64,000 bases of DNA from Patiria miniata (GCF_015706575.1 NW_024037074.1:1612001-1676000), one strand, 5' to 3'; shown: positions 11,203 through 23,400, numbered from the stretch's first letter. The notes: generated from the sequence alone by a model not told the origin. Program-made: numbers and translations.

Positions 11203-12546
11203 TCAACCTGTGAAACGATATGACTGATATTTCTGGGAATCGTGTTCCGCTGGAATGGGAGCGAGGAGGGGAAACGACAGGTTCTTGAGATGCGACTTGT
11301 CCCGCACGGGAAGGTATCCGAAATGCTCCATCATCTCAGCACAGCGTCCAACATTCTCGATGGCCTTAGCGGTCTTGAAGTCTAACTTTTTACGCCACGA
11401 CTGATACACTTGGCTGGACACTCGGGTAGTCGAGTATACTCCAGGTCTATAAGCCTGGGTATTCTCAGCGATCCATTTAGATACTGTCTCAGGGACAGCA
11501 CCAAGTCCAGTGAAGTTGTAGATGAGTTGGGTGACTCTCCCTGGATCCAATGACATGTCCTCATACCTCAGCAGAAAGTAATTGTCTCTGTACTTAGGAA
11601 GGTACGAGCCTGTTTCTTTGTTTTCTAGGCTGAGGGAGCAGTATCGTATGAGATATTCGCGCATTTCCTCCGTGAATGACCCGGCCTTTAATTTGTTGGA
11701 TGTGTTGTCAACGACGTTCATGGCGGGTACTCGAGATGCAGTCATCCCTCGTGGGTCCCGAACGAGATGAATGACTTTCAAGTTGGTGCTTTGTATCAAC
11801 GGCAGGAACATCCCGATGTGCCAAATGCGAATAGACTTAATCACAATGGATCTTTTCTCCCGACATTTTTGCACAAACCGTATTGGCGAAACTTTCCCGC
11901 ACAGAAAGCGACCCGAGCCACCGCGTTTCATTTTGGGGCACAGCGAATCGAACAGCCGCGGTGCAGATTTCAGAATTGTGTTCTGGTTTTTGCCTGACAA
12001 ACTTTTGAGGTAAAAATCCAGGTAAGTCACATTACACCGGTACAACGAGTTCATCATATCAATGTACAACTGTTGCATGAAAACACTAGTTTCATTGTGG
12101 GCAATCAGTTCGTTTTCGAGGGGAATGCCGGGCTCAAAAAGGTAGAAGGTGTTTTCGTTTTGGCCAAATATCTCGCCGACGAATGAGGAACCAGTCCGCA
12201 TGACTGCCATGATGACGACACTGGAACCCAAAGGTCTGGTTCCCATGACAACATCATGGCGGACGGGGTCAGAGTTCACGTCTACTACAGTCTGGTGTCC
12301 GGACGCGGGAGTTGTCGCATGCCTGCCTTTGGCGGCTCTGGTGACGGAGTTCACAGTCGAACAAGAACAGTTGCAGGGTGAAAAGGACGGCAGCCCCACA
12401 TCACTTGACTGACCTGATCTCGATTTCACTGCTGATACGATGTGGCTCTGGTGGCTCTCCAAAATGGGAGCGTGTCTCACCACCAAATAGAGGAGAAAAC
12501 ATGCGACTGAAACAGTTACGAGAAAAAATAAATATCGTCTCGACAT
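11203..12546 (-). CDS. Carbohydrate 6-O-sulfotransferase (CHST1/CHST3-like), copy 2
   Basis: Second single-exon sulfotransferase gene, 447 codons, same direction as the one at 3089-4432 and about 6.8 kb from it, so a tandem duplicate. Seen: transmembrane anchor at about 5-24, a stem with a cysteine cluster (CNCSC at about 58-62), 5'-PAPS loop VVIMAVMRTGSSFVGEIF (110-127), FYLFEPG (134-140), 3'-phosphate site VIHLVRDPRGMTASR (258-272), LRYEDM (326-331), and several N-glycosylation sequons (NET, NVT, NFT). Role: PAPS-dependent 6-O-sulfation of glycans in the Golgi, from family knowledge; the acceptor is unknown. The C-terminal third is nearly identical to copy 1 also at silent sites, whereas the N-terminal half differs much more, which suggests gene conversion. 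The single in-frame start at 12546 fits the tail and anchor layout. Confidence 0.92.
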   Translation of the reverse strand: MSRRYLFFLVTVSVACFLLYLVVRHAPILESHQSHIVSAVKSRSGQSSDVGLPSFSPCNCSCSTVNSVTRAAKGRHATTPASGHQTVVDVNSDPVRHDVVMGTRPLGSSVVIMAVMRTGSSFVGEIFGQNENTFYLFEPGIPLENELIAHNETSVFMQQLYIDMMNSLYRCNVTYLDFYLKSLSGKNQNTILKSAPRLFDSLCPKMKRGGSGRFLCGKVSPIRFVQKCREKRSIVIKSIRIWHIGMFLPLIQSTNLKVIHLVRDPRGMTASRVPAMNVVDNTSNKLKAGSFTEEMREYLIRYCSLSLENKETGSYLPKYRDNYFLLRYEDMSLDPGRVTQLIYNFTGLGAVPETVSKWIAENTQAYRPGVYSTTRVSSQVYQSWRKKLDFKTAKAIENVGRCAEMMEHFGYLPVRDKSHLKNLSFPLLAPIPAEHDSQKYQSYRFTG

Positions 12547-14044
12547 GTTTTTGTATGACTCACGGAAAGGACTTCACGACACTATGTCTGTTTCAGGTCA
12601 TGAGTGTATCATAAGTCTGAGTAGGCCTTTATTATGTAGTGTTAATGTTTCAGCGTACGTTGCTCCTTTACATGCACGCCGTCTTTAGTGTTTCCTTGAC
12701 AAAAGCTCAACCTGAAAGGAAAAAAATGGGAAATTATGTTTATTCATAGAAAAAAAAGAAACAAGACGTCAACACCATTATTTGTTTAGTCTACTAGTTA
12801 CACTGAAGCATTCTAAAGCACGGATATTGTCAATTTGTCACAGAAGCCAAGCGGATTTAATGGATCGAAAAATACCTGGTTCGAATCCACCGATGCCCAT
12901 TTTTCATCGAATATTTTTCGTCTCCAAATTTATCGTTGGCAAAAGAGTCAGAGAACCTTATTGCAATGATTGCATCGACATTACTGAATTACTCACGAAC
13001 TGGCTTCACCCACGTCAACCTATGAACAAAAACTCCGGCCGGTTGGTAGGTCAACCCCTTCTTATTTTGGCCCCTCGATTTTTTGTTGTTGTTCTGGAAC
13101 CACTTTGCTATAATTACTTGAGGAATTGATACTTGACATTTTCCCCTGAATAAATCAAGCGAGGGGCAACTCTCGCACGGAGAAGCCGTTCCACCGAAGT
13201 TCTGGGTTTTGAGGCGGAAAGCTAAAAAGGTTTTAGCCTTTTGTGAACTTGATGATATCGATCCTGTAACGACTATGCTTGGACTGGGCCTCGTCTTGTA
13301 CTTGTGGGATCAGTTGGAGATCAGAGTTTATTGCAGTTTCAAGACTTATTGATTATAGGCCTTTAACCTCATCTCCGTTTTAGATATAACATAGTTTGCG
13401 TACTGAATTTTACTAGCACTGCGTCATAAAATACACGGAATGCAGAACAGTAGTAAAGGATAAACACCTTCAAGTTATTCTTTGTCAACAGTCGTCTACC
13501 AGCATAACGACGACGCCCATTTGAATATCTGAATTGGTTCAATTAGTTTGGACAAGTATTTTTGCCGCGGTATTACCCATCCCTGTTAGCTGTTTTTGTG
13601 TCATGTCATCTCTTTACAATGTGTCAATACTGCAGCACCAACCGCGCATTATCATCTAAGAAAACACCGAGTGGTCCTCCAGTCCAAACACAATAATGAC
13701 ATACACTTCACTCTGTTGTGGCAACGGGGTTTCGAGAGGAGCGCACTGCTCAATACTTAAGTCTGTTTCTGTCGTGTTATTAAAATTAAAAGCATACAAT
13801 AATAAACTTACTCCTCGTCTTGACTCGTAAAACATCCACGATCTTTCGCATTCCAGACAATTCTCGAAGAAAGAAACCCACAGTACTGATGGCCTGCTCT
13901 GCTTCAGTCTAGTGGGCGATATGGATCGATATTTTCTATTGTGTAAATTCATGAAAGCATCTCTCGTACAGCAGCGGGTACTGCGACGGGGCCTAAGTCC
14001 GCATACATAATGCAAGGTTATTATGTACCACCATATCACTACTA
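12547..14044. other. Intergenic, no gene recognised
   Basis: One B-box-like GGTTCGAATCCACC at 12879-12892 may be a SINE fragment. The 158-codon minus frame at 13656-14132 runs into the inverted repeat of the next element and has no domain. Nothing else is seen. Confidence 0.45.
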
Positions 14045-15838
14045 GTCCAGCGGATATGTGACAAAATATCGATGAATTGTGCACTTTTGCATAAAAGTGT
14101 GAAACTTGGCACAGATGTGTGTATATATTCATGCGAGAAAATGTGTTAGATGTGGAGCCATCGCAAATTTACCCTTTTAAGGGCGTGGCATCCATTTAAA
14201 AAAGGGGGGGGGGCGGGACTTGTCGTGCCCGCAGTGAAAACGGTTTTTCCCACTTGTTACAAAAGCAGGAAACTTCACAAAGACATAATTATATAGATTA
14301 TTAGTGTTTTCCAGATTCGGAGCCACCACAAAAGTACCTTTTTGGGGGCGTGGCAGCCATTAAAAGAAAAGGGGGGTTTAATTATTATGCCCACTTTGGA
14401 AAACATTGTGCCCATATTTCATGAACAAATAAAACGTCCCACAGACGTTTATATTCATGAAAAAAAAAAATCCAGACACAAAACCGCTTGACCTTCACTT
14501 CCGGTGTTACCGGAAGTGCAATAAAATCCGAATATAACTCAAAAGCAGAAGCATTTTACTACACCGTTTAAGATACATTTTTGTAAAAAAAAATAGTTGA
14601 TTGTACTGGAAGGGATTTAATTTCGTGATCCTTTGTTCTATATATGCGTATATTCCTAACTTTTCTGGGCAGTGTATTATGAAAAGGCTGTCCGCCCGAC
14701 CACTCTGCGTTTGTAACTCAACAAACGCGAATCTCTAGTTATATTTTGTTGTTGATTTCTTATAATGTTGATTGGCCCATAACCAATATTATTTGGTAAT
14801 ACAATGACTTACACCAAAGAGCATGGGTAAGTACCGGTAGGCTAACCCCAGGTATAGGGTTCAATGTGTGTACTTGCACCTATATTATCATGCACGTCTA
14901 AATTCCAGAGTGATTTCATAATTACAAATACACAGCACACAATGGCAGCCCTAAACTCTAACATTTAACAATTAAGGGCCATGGAAATCCTTTTTAACGG
15001 GGGTGGGGGGAGGAATGTAAAATCCCCCTACCCCCTACCCGTTGCGCCGCATTGACAGCAGATTGTGAGGCGAGTACATCGTGTTGTTACCCAAAGTGGT
15101 GGACACGTCCACTATGACTTCAAATTCAATGAATCTGTGTACCCCCACCACACAACCCCTCTGTTCTCTTAAAAATGGTATATCAAGCTCTGATGAGTGT
15201 TTTTTTTTACCCCGACCAAATCCATTAAAACATTTTATACTTTATACAGGTGCGACACTGCATATGCCTTTTGGTCTGTCAGAAAAAAAGGCAGGGGAAA
15301 CAATGTATTTGAAGAAGTAACACTAGTCTTTCCAAGACTAACTGAGGTACCCCAGTTTATACCCCAATTCAGAAATTGCTGCAGTTGAGAGGTAAAAGGG
15401 TGTGTTCGAGATGGCTCCACATCTGGATTTTTTTTCCTCATGAATATAAACGTCCGTGGGACGTTTTATTCGTTCATAAAATATGTGCACAATGTTTTCC
15501 AAAGTGGGCATAATAATTACCCCCCCCCTTTTCTTTTAATGGCTGCTACGCCCCCAAAAAGGTACTTTTGTGGTGGCTCCGAATCTGGAAAACACTAATA
15601 ATCTATATAATTATGTCTTTGTGAAGTTTCCTGCTTTTGTAACAAGTGGGAAAAACCGTTTTCACTGCGGACACGTCAAGTCCCGCCCCCTTTTTTTAAA
15701 ATGGATGCCACGCCCCTAAAAGGGTAAATTTGCGATGGCTCCACATCTAAAACATTTTTCTCGCATGAATATGAATATCTGTGCCAAGTTTCACGCTTTT
15801 ATGCAAAAGTGCACAATTTTGTCACATATCCGCTGGAC
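14045..15838. mobile_element. Long-inverted-repeat DNA element, 1.8 kb (TA target)
   Basis: The left arm (14045-14476, about 430 bp) and the right arm (15422-15838, about 417 bp) are inverted copies starting GTCCAGCGGATATGTGACAA. Both ends abut TA (14043-14044 and 15839-15840). The arms carry paired boxes such as GGGCGTGGCATCCATTT and GGAGCCACCACAAAAGTACC. The interior of about 0.95 kb has no long frame; it holds a small hairpin (CACTTCCGGTGTTACCGGAAGTG region, 14498-14520). A non-autonomous foldback-like element, probably Tc1/mariner-type given the TA target. Confidence 0.8.
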
Positions 15839-17735
15839 TATACGGATGGACTTGGGATCAATCCCTCCTGGATACTCGGCTCATCTCTGATGTTGAAGTA
15901 TGGAGTCAGCTGTTCTGAAACTGCTGATTGAGAGTCAGGCCTACTCCAAAAATTATGCTAAATCAGCAAATCATGAGAGGGATGCAGAACCCGGTGATAC
16001 CCAATTACTGGAACCAAAGCATAAATAAAGAGTTCTGAATCTGGGTTGAAATTCAGTAATTTTCAAACACTTGCCAACAGTTTCTTTATAGCTTGGATAT
16101 AACATGTAGCACAATCTCCACAATATCTATCCTCTGTCTTACTTAACACAATATCTCCATGGTCACTCCAATGTCCGGTTAAGATGATCACCTTAATTTC
16201 ACCTGTACATGTACATAGATCGATGAACGTCAGCTGTTTTTTTCACAGCCAGCATCGGTTGATTCTTTGCCATTTGCTGTCTGTTTTCTTGAAAATCTTC
16301 TTCATCAGTAGACCAAATACACAACAGCCACTTCTGTCACCATGTAATATAATGTACATGTAGTCTTTAAGTCAGGATAATGATTCAAACAAGACTCATT
16401 TGTATAGGCTCTAACAGTGTTGTCTAAATCTGTCTTATTCCCGGCTGCAATTCCTTTGTCTTAGCTATGTCTTGAGTGTGTGCGTGACCTCCAGTGTGCG
16501 CGTACTAACTTGCGGTCACATACAGAGGGCGCTGTTCCATGTGACCATTAACTCTTGTTACACCGCCTTCAGGCAGTTTCAACGGTGTATTGACCTAACA
16601 ATCTTCTTTGCTCAGTTTCCGTTTTTCCCTACCTCATTGTCCCCCTTTTCCCACAGGAAGGGGGGGGGGGGGCAGTGCCCTCCATTGCTCCCCCCCCCCT
16701 TCACGACGTTCGGGGTTATTTTATAGCTTTGTTCCAAAAAGTGTTGTTTTATTTTATTACACCTAATACAAAACATTTCTGGACTTCAGCATTTGCAAAG
16801 CAATTTTGCCTAGAAAGGGAGAGACAGATCCTACAGTGCAGCGGCTGCAGATAAAAAAAAAATGGTCGGTGGGCTTGGCCTGGGGTTCAGTTGACTGTCT
16901 CTCATCTTGTCCCAGCAATGTCCCTGTTAGTCTCGAAGGCAGAGACTGCATCTCTCACTTGTTCAGGGACACATACGCATAATAGCAGTCGACCTTTTTT
17001 GCACACAAATCCGTCGAAGATGGCTGCTGAATGCACTCGGGTATACTTGACTTCGTCGGGTTCAGCCGTCGTAGATCGACGGATCTTATATTCTCGCCTC
17101 TGGCACTCTTCTATCTTGACATGTTGCCGGTACTGCAGTTTTACAGTAGCACAGCCGGCAAAGCTGCTCTGTATATTTATCTAAGTTCGTCGACAGCCAC
17201 ACGACCCGCGTGTTCCATATAGCTTTAGCAAGACGTCGCGTACTCTTGGTCCAACACGTCAGTATCAATTAAGAGCTCAGTCGAACTATATGGTTAACCA
17301 ATGGTCAACAATAGATCTTGCGCGAACTTGCCCAGCTGTGGCGTAAGGTCGACGAATATCAGGAAGAGGTCCTTGTTTGCTCCCTATATATTTCTCCTGT
17401 AGTTGACGGGCAGTGAAGATGATGCCCATGCATGTTCCCTCGCTCGGTTGGGGCGAAACTTTCCGCACTGGCTCTAGCAGAAGTCCTCTGTCAGTAAGCA
17501 ATGCGATGGGTGGATCACTCGGGCCAGTATCCGACTCCCCGCGCGATGATTGATGGGCCTGGGTAAAGGGAAGCCCGTGCCGCTGTTGTTGCGATCTCAA
17601 CCGTCCCCATTTCACTGTGAGGTATGATGCTGGTAGTTGAACTCGTACTCCTGCGGGACCTCACGGCTTCATACAAACATAGAGCTAGGACCTAGCTCTA
17701 TGATACAAACAGCCGGTGAAGCTTCCCTCACCGAC
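15839..17735. other. Intergenic, no gene recognised
   Basis: No recognisable coding domain. A G-run and a C-run face each other at about 16660-16700. Several short frames near 16891-17615 have no family match that I can see. Confidence 0.45.
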
Positions 17736-17949
17736 GGGTCCGTATCATAAGTCCGACGCCTTATACTGTCCGACGCCTCATAAGTCCGACATACAATGGA
17801 CAAACGCTGTTTTGGACTTATGAGGCGTCGGAGCTATGAGACGTCGGACTTATGTGGCCGTGAGGCGGAATAAATACATTTTATGCCTCATAAGTCCGAC
17901 GCCTTATGAGGCGTCGGATCTATGAGGCATCGGACTTATGAGCGGACCC
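17736..17949. mobile_element. Motif-rich palindromic MITE, 214 bp
   Basis: The ends are GGGTCCG and CGGACCC, followed inwards by CATAAGTCCGACGCC-type boxes. About eight copies of ATAAGTCCGACGCC or its inverse fill nearly the whole unit. No target duplication is clear. The family is unknown. Confidence 0.6.
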
Positions 17950-19174
17950 CTTTACTACCACCTACCACGTTGTCGAACTTGTCGGTACCTTGATATCCTG
18001 TCTTCTTAAATGGAGCTTGCGGTCGCTGCCGAAGTTATCGAGCGTGATCGGGAGTAATAAATAACCGTGTGATATTTCCTACACATCCTCAGTGTAGGTG
18101 GTTTTTGCATAGAAATTTTAAGATACCAACTTTTACGACAATGTGTTCGTAATGCCGAGTCGCAACAATTCCACCACCGGATACTTGAAGACTTCAAGAC
18201 TTCAAGACTTCAAGTACCACTGGTACTGGTCCAGCGCAGTCACAGCTCGTCCACAAGCAGTTGTAAGACTACAGAGGGCGCTGCCAACGAATACTGGTAC
18301 CCATATACTGCATCGTATGCAGCATGGGACCCAGGCGACGGCGCCAGACTAATGATTGTGCAAGCATAACCATTAATTTTCTACTGTGGCAGAGATGGAG
18401 ACTAACTGCAAATCGTCCCACAAATTCGTAAGGTGTCTTGCTTTTTCCTCGGCTGTTTCATTTCACGCTTTGGTCGGAAAACAGTCTTCAACATAACCAA
18501 GTTGACATTGCTGCAATTATGGCTGAATAGCGAGGCGTAGAGTAGCGTGGAACACTGGCACTCTATGCCCTATCGACGCACGGTGTTTATATCCGAGACG
18601 TAAGTTAAGACTGTGTACGGCGGGGCGATCGTGTAGTGTAGGGCCCCTGTTTAGTTTCGATCAAATTAGAGTCAAGGGTGTTTTTTATTACTAAAAAAAG
18701 ACCTTTTAAATCTAAAGCAGACTTCTCTCAATATAATGTCACATTTTTTGGGTAAGTTTTGAACAGTTTCCTCGGGGTAGAAATGACGATTTTCCTACGC
18801 GCTTTATGGTTGGCAATGGTTGGTGCCGGGCGATTCAGCGTGCCTAACCATGTCCAAATGTTAAAAAAGGTGATTCGTAGAGTCCGAGTTGGGCCAAATA
18901 AAAAAAACAAACATGTTATTATTGTTAAACGTCCTGTCTTTTTGAAAAAAAGGAAGGAAAAAAGATGCCAAAATTATGTCATTGTTTAAAATTTATCATT
19001 TTTCCATTCCCCCCCCCCAAAAAAAGGAGGCAGCCTCTAAAAAGGAATTCTAAAAAGGAATTCTAAAAATGGAATTCTAAAAGAATTCCATAGATCTATA
19101 TAGCCATCACTTATTTTCCCTACATCTGCAATGACCTATCAACCATCAGAAGGCGATAACATGTTGTAAAAAGT
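17950..19174. other. Region upstream of EIF1AD, no coding exon seen
   Basis: A short tandem run of ACTTCAAG (about 18185-18215) is present. The non-coding first exon and promoter of EIF1AD may lie here or up to 20424, but I cannot place them. At about 19042-19093 the motif AAGGAATTCTAAAA is repeated four times. Confidence 0.4.
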
Positions 19175-19188
19175 CAAATTTACGAATG

Positions 19189-19923
19189 TCAGACAAGTCG
19201 ACCGTTGAGACAGCTCGACTCGGGACAAGTCGACCGTTGAGACAACTCGACCGTTCAGACAAGTCGCCCGTTGAGACAACTCGACTCGGGACAACTCGAC
19301 CGTTGAGACAGCTCGACTTAACGGAAATGTATACACGTGGAGTGGAAAAAGTTGCATGGCAGGACCGATCCCGGGCGCGGCGCGGGCTTACTTGATGCGC
19401 AGAGGGCGCTTCAATCCGGTGGCCGTCGCGTCGGGCCGGCGCGCCCCGCCCCGCCCGCGAGGACCGGGCCCAGCCCGGCACGCGGGCACGTCGACTGGGG
19501 CGGCAAGTGGGCGCACAGGGCTGGCAAAAACGATGTCACCGTGCACGGTACGGACAACTTTGACCGGCAAATGGGTGCACAGGCCCGGCAAAAACGATGC
19601 CACCGTGCACGGTACGGCCACGCTGACCGGGGATAAGTACGCACACAGGCCCGGCTGCGCTATATCGGCTCTGTTATCATGCTTATATCCAACCAAAAAA
19701 ACCCCTCATGTGTCATCACTCCCAAACGGCGATCAGCCGCCGTCAAAATCCCCGGGACTATCCCCAAAACTAGCAACAAAAACATGCGAGGCGACTTGTC
19801 TTAACGGTCGACTTGTCTCAACGGTCGACTTGTCTTTCCATTTATCGCACATACAGTCGAGTTGTCTCAACGGTCGACTTGTCCCGAGTCGAGTTGTCTC
19901 AACGGGTCGACTTGTCTGACCCC
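19189..19923. mobile_element. Unclassified element with GC-rich core and 14-bp flanking repeats
   Basis: The ends are inverted (TCAGACAAGTCGAC and GTCGACTTGTCTGA). Each end carries repeated boxes GTCGACCGTTGAGACA and CAACTCGACTCGGGAC in alternating order. The core (about 19370-19660) is strongly GC-rich and has a roughly 63-bp unit containing AAAAACGATG and CCGTGCACGGTACGG about two and a half times. Direct repeats CAAATTTACGAATG (19175-19188) and CAAATTTACAAATG (19924-19937) flank it and look like a 14-bp target duplication. I cannot assign a superfamily. Confidence 0.6.
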
Positions 19924-19937
19924 CAAATTTACAAATG

Positions 19938-20462
19938 TAGCAGGGAAAATATTAAAGCATGATTTACTGAGAAAACACTGCATTTTTCAGACAAGTCTCA
20001 TAGGGTTTGTCAGGGTGTCAAGTGCATGATGTCCATGCATTGAATTCTTTCCTGCTTAAATATCCTGAAAAATTGTGTTTCTAGAATTTGAAACATAGAC
20101 TGGCTTTAAGACTTGATATTCGCCAATTTGTACCTGGTAAATAACCAGGAAAACTAAAATACATGTTGGTTAAAATTGCATGATTGACCTACGATCTGGA
20201 AATAACACTGCAGTCATTTTTCCACAATCAATACCACTGCTGGCATTGATTGTGCTAGATCAGTTTGTCCCAGCAGTGTTTGCGTCTTATTTTACTCTCA
20301 ATATTAGCAATTGATTACAACCCCTTTATTCTGAAATAAAATTGACAATTAGGTGGAAGTGCTGTACCGTAACAACTCCCAGATCTTAAGGCCACAGACG
20401 TCAACAGCTTTTTGGTTAAAGCAGGGGGTGTCTTCATCAGAGGTCCAACGTTGCAGGCCATC
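19938..20462. other. EIF1AD 5' region with probable 5' UTR exon start
   Basis: A good 3' splice-site sequence (TTTTTGGTTAAAGCAG, ending about 20424) precedes about 38 bases of apparent 5' UTR before the EIF1AD start codon at 20463. This implies a non-coding first exon further upstream. Confidence 0.5.
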
Positions 20463-23400
20463 ATGTCCAAGGCAACCAAGCGAAAACACGTGACCAGGGA
20501 GGTTCTGGATGAGTACACTCTACCTGAAGATCATCAGCAGATTGTTAAGGTTTGTAAAAAGCAGATTGTTAAGGTTTGTATAAAGCAGTGGTGGTATTAA
20601 AATCCGGATTTTTAAAATTCGGTTTGAATTTCACTATTCGGGTTCAATTTTGGGAACTGTATATTTGAAATCATCATTTAAAATTGTAAGCCGCCTGTTT
20701 TTTTTGGGTGGCAAAAGCTAAAGGAAACGTATGGAACTTCCCCAAAATTTGATTAACCCTAACCGAACTCAACCCATCAAAGTTCAACAGCAGGTTTTGT
20801 TGAAATCTGTTGGGATGGGTACAGTACCCCTAAACTGATGGTCTTTTACACTGGGGTTGGCATACCTCCAGAAACTAAGTCCAACAGTGTGTGTGTACAA
20901 TTTCCCATGTGGGTGTTAGAATTTGCCAGAATGGGTATGGTTCCTTGTAAATTAGGCTGGGGAGTTAGGGATAATGGTCTCTGATTGTAAACACTTTCAC
21001 TCACAAGTGGTCTTCTTGGTTCATGAATTGACTGATCAGAGAGTTCCAACCCGTTTACAGCTCTTGGAGTGTTTTTGGAAAGGCCCAGTGGTCATTGAGT
21101 ACTGTAAACCATACTCAATCATCGTGTAGGGCATAGCATGCAGCACCTCAATCGTCACATTTTGTTGGTTTGACTGAGCTGACTGGGAAGTTCCGGTGAA
21201 ATCAGAAACCGTTACTTGCAGATTTTGAAATTTCCAATTTCTTCCGCCGTACTAGTAGAAACTGTCCCGGAAATCTGTTTGACTATAGGAATTCAGTGTA
21301 TCACACTGTCTCGGGTAATGTTGTTGCTGATTTAACCATTGCTATTTTTCTTCATCGCTATTTCATCGGCAGATCAGAAGAACAATAGTTATTGGAGATG
21401 GTTTTCCATCATCAATAGGAATTTTTCCCACACCATTGGAAGACAAAGAAAAAAAAAAACAACCTTAAAATTCCTGTAGTGGAAATAAAATGTCTTTGTT
21501 TCAATGTCTTCAGACAAAGTTGATCTGAAACTTTTTCACTTCATATAAAAAAACCCAAAGCAGTCAAACATGGGAGAGTCATCTTTTAAAGTTTTTTTCT
21601 GAAACTTTAAATAAAAATCATATTGCAAAATGTAGGTGTCATTAAACATGTAAACATGTAAACATGTATATGTTCGTTCAGTTCTACATAATACACTTAT
21701 GCACTAAAATATTGTGTGAAAAAGAAAAGAAATGCACCAACCGGTCTCTGTGTCGGCCATTCAGTGACCTTTAAGTAATCTCATGCTTTCAATAGTGAAT
21801 AGCATTTTGTGCGTGGTATTCGGTTTAAAGTTCACTAGTCTGTGACTTTGTCTTTAAAGGTGACCGCAAGCAGGGGTAACAACCTTCATGAGGTACAGAC
21901 TGCGACAGGGGAACAGTTTCTGGTCAGCATGCCAACAAGGTTTCGCAAAAACGTCTGGATTAAAAGAGGTATAAAGCATTAATTTAACCCTAACTCCCTA
22001 GGCCTTTTTGCTAGGATGTAGCCTCAATCCTGCAAAATCCTCCAACTGCTTCCATGTCAAAATAGCATATAGCCTCAATCCTGCAAATTCCTCCATTATT
22101 TCTTGCATATGGTCAGTGGAGAGGTGACACTGCCTGAATCCTGCAAAATCCTCCGGCTATGACTGTCAATATGTTGAGTCAGAGCCGGTGACATTTTGGA
22201 GCAGTGCGGAGGATTTCAAGTATAAATCAAGGACTAAATTTATGCACGGCTGAGCAAAAACAACACAAGGTCCGGCCCAGGACCTTGACACAGTGCGTCC
22301 TCTGAAATCAGCAACGCACTTTTGCCATGTAACCTCAATCCTGCAAATTCCTCCAATTTGCAAAAAGGATTTTGGAGGATTTGGGATGGTTAGGGTAAAG
22401 GACTCATCAACACTGAATCCCCAGGCATTCGTGTTTGGATCATCTGTCTAAGTCTATAATAAAAAAGATGCCTAGAAATATTGAATTGGTAAAGAAGCAA
22501 AATTACTCTTTAGACAGTCTGTTAGTTCTGATACTGTTCTGATGTTTTCTTTCAGGTGACTTCGTGATTGTAGACCCCATTCTGGAAGGGGATAAAGTCA
22601 AGGCGGAGATAGCGACCATCCTCTACCCGAAGCAGATCAAATATATTCAAAAGGAGGGACTGTGGTAAATCTCTTTCCTAAATTTTAGTTTTAAATTTGT
22701 ATGTTTTGTTTTAACGAACAAAAACTCTTCTTTATTCCAATTTTGGGCATCTGCAATCCTCTGTAAAAGGGTTTTCATTTTGCACACAACTGAACCCACC
22801 CTGCGAGAGCCAACTTATTGTCTGGCAGCCAATAATTTGAATTTTGTGAAGAAATAATTCAATAACTATCAGTGTAACTCAAAAATAGCACGGGAAATGC
22901 CTCTTTAACCCTAACTCCCTAGGGTGGTTTATTAGGAACCTTTCTCATCTTTGCAAATCCCAACACCATGGACCCTGTTTATTTGTGGTATGCCTAATCC
23001 CACATAAAGCAGTCAGTTTACTAGTGCAGTACTCATCCTAACAGATTCCAACAAACCCTGGTGTTGGAGTTTGGCTGGCTGGGATCGTTAGGCCAAAAAA
23101 AAAAGTCTCCGGTTTCTGGTATGCACGCGCGTCGCCGTAGCCATGCGCGTCGGCAAAATGAAAAAGTTTTTTTTTCAATGAAAGATGATGTCTCAAAACC
23201 GCCAAACTCACTGGTTTGACTGGAATTCTGCTGCTGCGCAATTTCAACGTGTTTTTAGATGGGGTTATGATCGAGAATAAGCTTTATGTGGCCTCTCTGG
23301 ACTCCCATATATTTGCACTAAGTTTAGTCGGGCACCATTTGCAGTCATCAGCCGACATTTGAAGCAAAAAAGTCCGGAAAAAAAAAAAAAAAGCCGCGTC

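Noticed and set aside
13656-14132. 158-codon minus-strand frame
   Set aside because: It runs into the inverted arm of the long-TIR element and shows no domain.
19356-19919. 187-codon plus-strand frame in the GC-rich element
   Set aside because: Other phases and the opposite strand are open too, as expected from GC-rich sequence; composition is Ala/Gly/Pro/Arg with tandem DNA repeats inside; no family recognised.
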